From Vibrio maritimus (GTDB lineage Bacteria > Pseudomonadota > Gammaproteobacteria > Enterobacterales > Vibrionaceae): DNA of 64,000 bases. The notes below the pieces were generated by a model. It saw only the letters and a list, made by a program, of their open reading frames with translations, did not search any database and was not told the origin of the DNA. The stretch covers positions 1,302,001 to 1,366,000 of the forward strand of contig NZ_CP090438.1 of the NCBI RefSeq assembly GCF_021441885.1. The letters are read 5' to 3'. The position numbers were made by a program, and so were the translations under genes. How positions within the stretch are numbered: the first letter of the stretch is position 1; every line of letters starts with the position of its first letter. Shown here piece by piece: positions 58,389 through 64,000 of this stretch.

Positions 58389-59783
58389 ATGGAACACGAC
58401 AAAGAAGATCTCATCTACGGACTCGATGACAAACCCTCGGCAAAATCTGCGAGCTATGCTGCCTTGCAGCACGTGCTTGCGAGCTTTGTCGGCATCATCA
58501 CACCGACGCTTATCATTGGCGGTGTGCTTGGGCTCGGAGAGCATATTCCTTACTTGATTAGCATGGCGCTCATGGTATCAGGGGTAGGGACGTTCATTCA
58601 GGCAAAACGCATTGGCCCGATTGGGGCGGGGATGATTTGTGTACAAGGCACAAGTTTTGCGTTTCTTGGGTCGGTACTTGGTGCTGGCTTTCTGGTTAAA
58701 GCCAACGGTGGCGGCCCGGAGGAGATGCTGGCCACCATCTTCGGTGTTTGTTTTTTTGGTGCGTTTGTCGAGATCATTTTGTCGCGTTTCATCGATAAGC
58801 TTAAAGTCGTCATTACTCCTGTTGTCACCGGTATAGTCATCACGACCATAGGTATTTCGCTTATCAAAGTTGGAGTGACAGATATTGCAGGTGGAGTTGG
58901 CGCCGAGGACTTTGGTTCGGGAAGCAACTTGCTACTCGGCAGTATCGTTCTAGCAACCATCGTTGTGCTAAACCTTAGCCGTAATACTATGATTCGTCTG
59001 TCGTCGATTCTTGTTGGATTGCTAGTGGGGTGGCTTGTTGCCTCGATGATGGGTAAAGCTTCGATGGCGGACTTTAGCGCGCAGCCTCTCTTAAGTATTC
59101 CAGTTCCGTTTAAGTATGGATTCGCATTCGACTGGCAGGCATTTTTGCCTATTGCGTTCATCTATTTAATTACGGCTATTGAGTCTACGGGCGATCTCAC
59201 AGCAAATTGCATGTTCTCCAAACAACCTATTGAAGGTAAGAAGTATCTGCAACGAGTCAAAGGCGGCGTTTTAGCTGATGGTATTAACTCTCTGATCGCA
59301 GCGACCTTAAACACCTTTCCGAACACGACCTTCAGTCAAAATAACGGCGTGATTCATTTAACGGGGATCGCGAGTCGATACATAGGTTATTTCATTGCTG
59401 CGATTCTTTTTGTTCTTGGTATGTTTCCGATCCTCGGTGCAGTACTGATGACTATTCCTAAGCCTGTACTTGGTGGCGCAACACTAGTGATGTTTGGCAC
59501 CGTCGCAGCAGCCGGCATCAAGATTATTGCCAATGAAGAGCTAGATAGACGCAAAATCATGACGATTGCTATCTCATTTGGTTTGGGTTTGGGAGTGATG
59601 CTGGTACCAGATTTACTAAAGGAAGCACCTAAGTTAGTTCAGACGGTGTTTGGTTCTCCGGTCACCATGTCTGGTCTTGTTGCATTGGGGCTTACCGGGT
59701 TATTGGCATTGGTTCCGCAGACATTACCGACTAAGGTCAGTAAAACGCCCAAGTCTGATGCTATGGAAGCGACCAAAGCGTAA
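58389..59783 (+). CDS. Nucleobase:cation symporter NCS2 (xanthine/uracil permease, XanP-like)
   Basis: 464 aa, about 14 membrane segments. YAALQHVLASFVGIITPTLIIGG, GTSFAFLGS and TLNTFPNTTFSQNNGVIHLTGIASR are the NCS2 signatures. The last one is of the xanthine/purine branch rather than UraA. Imports xanthine or another purine with H+. AAGGAAGTCAC precedes the ATG. Divergent from the desaturase gene across the FabR-box region. Confidence 0.9.
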   Translation: MEHDKEDLIYGLDDKPSAKSASYAALQHVLASFVGIITPTLIIGGVLGLGEHIPYLISMALMVSGVGTFIQAKRIGPIGAGMICVQGTSFAFLGSVLGAGFLVKANGGGPEEMLATIFGVCFFGAFVEIILSRFIDKLKVVITPVVTGIVITTIGISLIKVGVTDIAGGVGAEDFGSGSNLLLGSIVLATIVVLNLSRNTMIRLSSILVGLLVGWLVASMMGKASMADFSAQPLLSIPVPFKYGFAFDWQAFLPIAFIYLITAIESTGDLTANCMFSKQPIEGKKYLQRVKGGVLADGINSLIAATLNTFPNTTFSQNNGVIHLTGIASRYIGYFIAAILFVLGMFPILGAVLMTIPKPVLGGATLVMFGTVAAAGIKIIANEELDRRKIMTIAISFGLGLGVMLVPDLLKEAPKLVQTVFGSPVTMSGLVALGLTGLLALVPQTLPTKVSKTPKSDAMEATKA

Positions 59784-59805
59784 AAACAAAGCGTAAGCGG
59801 TTCGT

Positions 59806-59843
59806 AAAAAAAGAGACATTCTTTTCAGGATGTCTCTTTTTTG
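59806..59843. terminator. Bidirectional terminator
   Basis: AAAAAGAGACAT (59808-59819) pairs with ATGTCTCTTTTT (59830-59841); loop of 10. Serves the permease and the convergent ugp operon end. Confidence 0.92.
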
Positions 59844-59857
59844 TGTAGTAGAGTGCG

Positions 59858-60661
59858 TCAACGCATGCTAATGAGCAAGTCAGCTAATTCGGCAAATCCA
59901 TAACCACCATTGCCTCGAGTCACATACTTAGGTTTAGCATTTAGCTTGCCTAACAGCGGAGTGATGTTATTGACCCCAAATGTGGTTGGCAACCACTCAA
60001 ACATCGCTTCGTCATTAAGCGAGTCGCCGATATAAGCAATGTTTGCAAGCTTGAGGTTTTCCAAATCAGCGTTTTGCTTAAGATAGAGTTCACTTGCGAT
60101 ACGCTTGTTGTGCTCTCCAACCCAAACGTTGATATGGATAGAGCTCTGTGTTGCTTTTACTGGCTGTCCGTTCAATGTGAGTTGTCGGATTGCAGTCAGC
60201 AGTGTTTCAGCCACTATAGGATCGACAGGCTCACGATCCTGCCCTAGGTTAATGGCGACATCGCAAAAACGAAAACCTTGGTCGCTTGCAAAGTCGATGC
60301 CTGGATAATCGACAAGTACCTCGTTCAAGAGATCAATCAATGCTTGCTGCTGAGCTCTCATTTCACTCATAGGGATCTGCGAGTGAGTATAAAACCCAGA
60401 CGGGTTTTTCTGCATCCAGAACGCCCCGTTTTCCCCAATGACACCATTCACTGGCCAAAGCTTGGCAATTTGGTCACACCAACCGGCGCACGCACCGGTT
60501 ACCGCAACGACCTTAATTCCAGCATTGTTGAGTTTCGATAGAGCGCTCAATGTTTCTGACGGGAGCTTTCCCTCCCATGTCAGTGTGTCATCGACATCCG
60601 TTAGTAACCATTGAATCTCATTTGCCTGAGCGTGAGATATCGCTGCTAAAGGCTTAGGCAT
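59858..60661 (-). CDS. HAD-superfamily phosphatase (HAD-IIB, Cof/MPGP-like) at the end of the ugp operon
   Basis: 267 aa. HAD motif I is DVDDT (22-26), motif III/IV includes GDSLNDEAMF, and a type IIB cap lies between. It removes phosphate from a sugar phosphate or similar. The ATG at 60661 overlaps the ugpC stop by 8 bp, so it is in the operon; an in-frame extension to 60724 is rejected. E. coli has the phosphodiesterase gene ugpQ at this place, so a phosphatase here could release phosphate from glycerol-3-phosphate or another imported ester. Confidence 0.87.
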   Translation of the reverse strand: MPKPLAAISHAQANEIQWLLTDVDDTLTWEGKLPSETLSALSKLNNAGIKVVAVTGACAGWCDQIAKLWPVNGVIGENGAFWMQKNPSGFYTHSQIPMSEMRAQQQALIDLLNEVLVDYPGIDFASDQGFRFCDVAINLGQDREPVDPIVAETLLTAIRQLTLNGQPVKATQSSIHINVWVGEHNKRIASELYLKQNADLENLKLANIAYIGDSLNDEAMFEWLPTTFGVNNITPLLGKLNAKPKYVTRGNGGYGFAELADLLISMR

Positions 60662-61757
60662 TAATAACCTCTTGTTGTTCTGCATTGGCGTCAAAGTGAA
60701 TACGTTTTGATGTTTTACTATCAAAAAGATGGAGGTGTTCTAGGTCAATATCAATACCCAGCTGATCACCGATGGTAATCTTAGAATGCCCTTCGACGCG
60801 AATAACCAGCTTTTGGTCTTCTGAGCCTAGGGTTTTACAGTAAAGCAATAGGTCTGCTCCTAGAGCTTCAATCAGTTCGACCTCAACATGGAACCAAGGG
60901 TTATCTTCAGTTAGCTTCAAATGCTCTGGTCTTAGACCCAGTTTAATGTCACCAAGGCCCAACGAAGATGTGTTGAGCTTAAGTAGCGAGTGGTCAAGTT
61001 CAATACCTTCAATAGAAACATGGGCGTTAAGGATGTTCATCGATGGCGAGCCAATGAAGGTCGCAACGAACAAAGATGCCGGGTTATCGTAGATCTCGAG
61101 TGGCGTGCCCACCTGTTCTACGTTGCCCTTGTTAAGAACAACCAATTTGTCCGCTAGCGTCATGGCTTCGACTTGATCGTGTGTGACGTACACTGATGTG
61201 GTGCCCAAACGGCGTTGTAGACGTTTGATCTCAAGGCGCATCTGGACACGCAGCTTCGCATCGAGGTTTGACAATGGTTCATCAAACAAGAACACCTTTG
61301 GCTCGCGCACGATTGCACGTCCCATCGCCACACGTTGTCTTTGGCCCCCGGATAACTGTTTAGGTTTACGGTCAAGTAGGCCGTTGAGTTCTAGCATCTC
61401 TGCCGCTTCTGAGACTAAGCGCTTGATTTCTGCCTTCGGCGTTTTACGGTTCTTGAGTCCATAAGCCATGTTGTCATAGACCGTCATATGAGGATAAAGC
61501 GCATAGTTTTGGAACACCATTGCAATATCGCGCTCGCCAGGCTCTAGGTTATTCACCACTTTATCGTCGATTTGCAAGGTTCCAGAGGTGATTTCCTCAA
61601 GGCCTGCCAGCATGCGTAACAGCGTTGACTTACCGCAGCCACTCGGACCAACAAGGACAACCATTTCGCCGTCTTCAATGTTTAAGTTGATGTTTGGGAT
61701 CGCTTGGTAGCCATTTGGGTAACATTTAGCGATGTTTGAAAGAGTAAGTGTAGACAT
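60654..61757 (-). CDS. ugpC: sn-Glycerol-3-phosphate ABC transporter ATPase
   Basis: 367 aa. Walker A GPSGCGKST (37-45), signature LSGGQ (135-139), Walker B FLFDEPLSNLD, and a C-terminal TOBE/MalK-like regulatory domain (about 240-367). It energises import of glycerol-3-phosphate by UgpAE. ATG 61757 directly follows the ugpE stop, with GGAGAAATA as ribosome site. Confidence 0.94.
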   Translation of the reverse strand: MSTLTLSNIAKCYPNGYQAIPNINLNIEDGEMVVLVGPSGCGKSTLLRMLAGLEEITSGTLQIDDKVVNNLEPGERDIAMVFQNYALYPHMTVYDNMAYGLKNRKTPKAEIKRLVSEAAEMLELNGLLDRKPKQLSGGQRQRVAMGRAIVREPKVFLFDEPLSNLDAKLRVQMRLEIKRLQRRLGTTSVYVTHDQVEAMTLADKLVVLNKGNVEQVGTPLEIYDNPASLFVATFIGSPSMNILNAHVSIEGIELDHSLLKLNTSSLGLGDIKLGLRPEHLKLTEDNPWFHVEVELIEALGADLLLYCKTLGSEDQKLVIRVEGHSKITIGDQLGIDIDLEHLHLFDSKTSKRIHFDANAEQQEVINA

Positions 61758-62606
61758 TTATTTCTCCGAATCTACCAAGCCTTTAACGAATGCTTTTTGC
61801 ATACCGATGACAACAATGACCGGTGGCAACATAGCGATGATGGTGGTCGCCATAATCTTGTTCCATTCAATGACGCCATCAACCACACCAAGCATCTGTT
61901 TAATGCCCATGACGATGGTGTAGTACTGCACGTCAGTCGTGATAAGAAGTGGCCACAGGTATTGGTTCCAACCATAGATAAAGGTAATAACGAATAGGGC
62001 GGCGATATTGGTGCGCGATAGCGGCAACAAAATATCGAAAAAGAACTTAATCGGGCCCGCACCATCAATTCTTGCGGCTTCGACTAGTTCATTGGGTACC
62101 GTCATAAAGAATTGACGGAACAAGAATGTGGCGGTGGCACTGGCAATCAATGGGATCGTGAGTCCATAGAACGAATTCAGCATGTTGAGGTTAGTGATGA
62201 CCTCAAACGTCGGCATGATTCTGACCTCGACAGGTAGCATTAGGGTGAAGAAGATCATCCAGAACGCAATCATCCGGCCTCTGAATCGAAAGAACACCAC
62301 GGCATACGCTGACATGATCGAGATGATGAGTTTACCGAACGTGATACATAACGCCATGATCAGAGAGTTAGTCAACATGTGCGTAATAGGTAAGGCACTG
62401 TTGTTAAATGAACTCTGATTGCTGAGAAGTTCGCCAAACACGCTAAAGCCAAGGTCGCCAAACCACAGGGGTGTGCCGGTCGCAAACGCAGTGTTGTCGT
62501 GAGTGGTTGCTACTAGGGCGATCCATACCGGGAGTGCAATAGAGATGATGCCGAGCGCCAAAACAACGTGGCAAAAAATCGTAAATAGGGGTCTTCTTTC
62601 AACCAT
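61758..62606 (-). CDS. ugpE: sn-Glycerol-3-phosphate ABC transporter permease UgpE
   Basis: 282 aa, six membrane helices. The EAA loop reads EAARIDGAGPIKFFFDILLPLSRTNIAALFVI. Forms the transmembrane pore with UgpA. Its ATG overlaps the ugpA stop by one base (TAATG). Strong agreement with UgpE order and length. Confidence 0.94.
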   Translation of the reverse strand: MVERRPLFTIFCHVVLALGIISIALPVWIALVATTHDNTAFATGTPLWFGDLGFSVFGELLSNQSSFNNSALPITHMLTNSLIMALCITFGKLIISIMSAYAVVFFRFRGRMIAFWMIFFTLMLPVEVRIMPTFEVITNLNMLNSFYGLTIPLIASATATFLFRQFFMTVPNELVEAARIDGAGPIKFFFDILLPLSRTNIAALFVITFIYGWNQYLWPLLITTDVQYYTIVMGIKQMLGVVDGVIEWNKIMATTIIAMLPPVIVVIGMQKAFVKGLVDSEK

Positions 62607-63487
62607 TAGTACGCCACCTTTTTCTCAACATACTTAAACTGAATCACCGTGAGCAGGGCGACGAGAATCATTAGGATGACCGACTGAGCGGCGGATGAGC
62701 CGAGATCCAGACCGATAAATCCATCGTTATATACTTTGTAAACTAAAGTCGACGTGCTGTTACTTGGTCCGCCTTGTGTCATTGCATGGATAATGGCGAA
62801 CGTATCAAAGAAGGCGTAGACAAAGTTCACGACCAGCAAGAAGAAACTGGTAGGTGAAATAAGTGGGAAGCTGATAGTCAAGAATCGCTTCACAGGGCCA
62901 CTGCCATCAATCGCTGCCGCCTCATGGAGTGACCTCGGAACAGATTGAAGGGCGGCAAGAAAGAACAGGAAGTTGTAACTGATCTGCTTCCACGTCGAGG
63001 TAATGACGACCATCCACATAGCATGCGACCCATTGAGCGTTGGGTTCCACTGCACGCCAAACCACTTAAGCACATCGGTGATAACACCAATTGTTGGGTC
63101 GAAGAGGAATAACCATAGTGAACCCGCGACGACTGGGGCAACGGCGTACGGCCAAATTAAGAAGGTGCGATACATGGTCGCGCCGCGTACGATGTGCTCA
63201 GCAAACGCAGACAAAATCAGTGCGCTGACTAGCGCTAATACCGCGACACTGACGCTGAACTGTAGGGTAGTGAAAAGAGAATCTAGGTAGTAACTGTCAT
63301 TGAGCAGTTTGCTAAAGTTCTCCAGTCCAACAAACTCTCGGCTGATACCGAAAGCGTCTTCCAATTGAGACGATTGGAAGACGGCCTGACCTGCGGGCCA
63401 GATAAAAAACACGATAGTGATGACCAACTGCGGCGCGATAAGCGCGTAGGGTAACCACTTGTTTTTGAATACAACTTGTGAAGACAT
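62606..63487 (-). CDS. ugpA: sn-Glycerol-3-phosphate ABC transporter permease UgpA
   Basis: 293 aa, six membrane helices; EAA loop EAAAIDGSGPVKRFLTISFPLISPTSFFLLVVNFVYAFFDTF. Forms a heterodimer with UgpE. The ribosome site is weak; an intercistronic hairpin separates it from ugpB, which fits lower translation than the binding protein. Confidence 0.94.
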   Translation of the reverse strand: MSSQVVFKNKWLPYALIAPQLVITIVFFIWPAGQAVFQSSQLEDAFGISREFVGLENFSKLLNDSYYLDSLFTTLQFSVSVAVLALVSALILSAFAEHIVRGATMYRTFLIWPYAVAPVVAGSLWLFLFDPTIGVITDVLKWFGVQWNPTLNGSHAMWMVVITSTWKQISYNFLFFLAALQSVPRSLHEAAAIDGSGPVKRFLTISFPLISPTSFFLLVVNFVYAFFDTFAIIHAMTQGGPSNSTSTLVYKVYNDGFIGLDLGSSAAQSVILMILVALLTVIQFKYVEKKVAY

Positions 63488-63502
63488 AAAAAATACCGAA
63501 AT

Positions 63503-63528
63503 GCCGCCACATCAAAAACCGTGGCGGC
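63503..63528. other. Intercistronic hairpin ugpB-ugpA
   Basis: GCCGCCAC (63503-63510) pairs with GTGGCGGC (63521-63528) with a 10-base loop. No T-run, so likely stabilises the ugpB message rather than ending it. Confidence 0.7.
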
Positions 63529-63545
63529 GTAGAATGGACAACGGG

Positions 63546-64000
63546 TTACTTCTGTGTGCGCTCAAAGCGACGAAGCTGCTCGTCACCACGGCGAACTGCG
63601 TTGTTTAGCGCTGATTTAGCAGAAGCTTTGCCTGCCCAAACGGCTTCTAGCTCTTCATTGATAATGTCGCGAGTTTGTAGGAAGTTACCAAAACGAATGC
63701 CTTTTGAGTTCGCTGTCGGTTCTGTCGACGTCATCTGAACAACAGCCGTGTCAGTTCCTGGGTTTGCTTGGTAGAAGCCTTGTTGCTTAGTTAGCTCGTA
63801 AGCTTGCTTGGTGATTGGCAGGTAACCTGTAAACTGGTGCCAGTCAGCTTGGACTTCTGAGCTTGAAAGGTAGCTAAAGAACTTAGCCACACCTTTGTAC
63901 TCTTCTGATGAATGACCACGAAGAACCCAAAGAGATGCGCCGCCGATGATGGTGTTTTGTGGCTTAGCGATTAGTTCATCGTCATATGGAAGTTGAGCAA
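63546..64000 (-). CDS. ugpB: sn-Glycerol-3-phosphate-binding protein UgpB, partial (C-terminal part)
   Basis: The frame is open from the window end through 63546; 151 codons are visible. LPYDDE...PQNTIIGGASLWVLRGHSSEEYKGVAKFF, WHQFTGYLPITKQAYELTKQQGFYQANPGTDTAVVQM and RRGDEQLRRFE closely match E. coli UgpB. Periplasmic solute-binding protein for sn-glycerol-3-phosphate or glycerophosphodiesters. It is the first gene of ugpBAEC, and its N-terminus and promoter lie beyond the window. Confidence 0.95.
   Translation of the reverse strand, partial: AQLPYDDELIAKPQNTIIGGASLWVLRGHSSEEYKGVAKFFSYLSSSEVQADWHQFTGYLPITKQAYELTKQQGFYQANPGTDTAVVQMTSTEPTANSKGIRFGNFLQTRDIINEELEAVWAGKASAKSALNNAVRRGDEQLRRFERTQK

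Noticed and set aside
1..64000. CRISPR arrays, insertion sequences, phage genes, tRNA or rRNA genes
   Set aside because: No regularly spaced repeats, transposase or integrase motifs, or tRNA/rRNA sequences were seen on either strand.

Overview
The window looks like chromosomal DNA of a marine gammaproteobacterium in the Vibrionaceae, most likely Vibrio. The nrdA-nrdB-yfaE block followed by ubiG and divergent gyrA, the ugp operon, mdtJI, metC, clsA and a FabR-boxed desaturase are all typical gammaproteobacterial genes, and no phage, integron, transposase, CRISPR, tRNA or rRNA was seen. The species cannot be settled from the sequence. Coding density is high, and many genes are closed by strong hairpin terminators.

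Layout. 0-1.2 kb: end of a Tag-like glycosylase gene and a two-ACT-domain GcvR-like protein. 1.4-11.4 kb: the most accessory-looking block. It holds an aldehyde dehydrogenase, an iron alcohol dehydrogenase, small membrane proteins, a Sel1-repeat protein, a Ser-type sulfatase, an anaerobic sulfatase-maturating radical SAM enzyme, a DUF4345-like protein and a Cys-type sulfatase, closed by a NemR-like TetR regulator. Three related operator-like sites (near 1411, 6818 and 11295) suggest that this regulator controls the whole block. 11.4-15.2 kb: CinA-like protein, a small ORF, DUF2804 protein and a sterol-desaturase-family hydroxylase. 15.2-21.2 kb, minus strand: LysR regulator, mdtJI polyamine exporter, a structured intergenic element, an unknown ORF, a CBS-less MgtE-like carrier and a P2-type cation ATPase. 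21.4-24.4 kb: aeRF1-type release-factor-like protein, a small membrane protein, PPK2 and a Crp-type regulator. 24.4-26.8 kb: phospholipase-D-type lipoprotein and a secreted NTF2-like protein.

26.9-34.8 kb is core: yfaE, nrdB and nrdA with NrdR and DnaA boxes, ubiG, then gyrA with wild-type quinolone-determining residues. 35-49.6 kb is mixed: acetyltransferase, a heterodimeric ABC exporter, DsbA-like, NAD(P)-binding, metC, clsA, an NSS transporter with a TyrR-like box, a pseudouridine synthase overlapping a methyltransferase, patatin, a META lipoprotein and a DUF1289 protein. 49.7-55.6 kb: a large lipoprotein, a LuxR-type regulator, and a CheY-CheC fusion translationally coupled to a PAS-GGDEF diguanylate cyclase. 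55.7-59.8 kb: MFS transporter, acyl desaturase with two FabR-like boxes, and a xanthine/uracil permease. 59.9-64 kb: ugpB(partial)-ugpA-ugpE-ugpC followed by a HAD phosphatase in the place where E. coli has ugpQ.

The best candidate for an undescribed system is the NemR-like/aldehyde/sulfatase block. The proposed logic is that an electrophile-sensing repressor turns on aldehyde oxidation and reduction together with two exported sulfatases and their anaerobic maturase. A second candidate is the pseudoknot-capable element at 19335-19422, which lies between a polyamine exporter and a divalent-cation transport operon.
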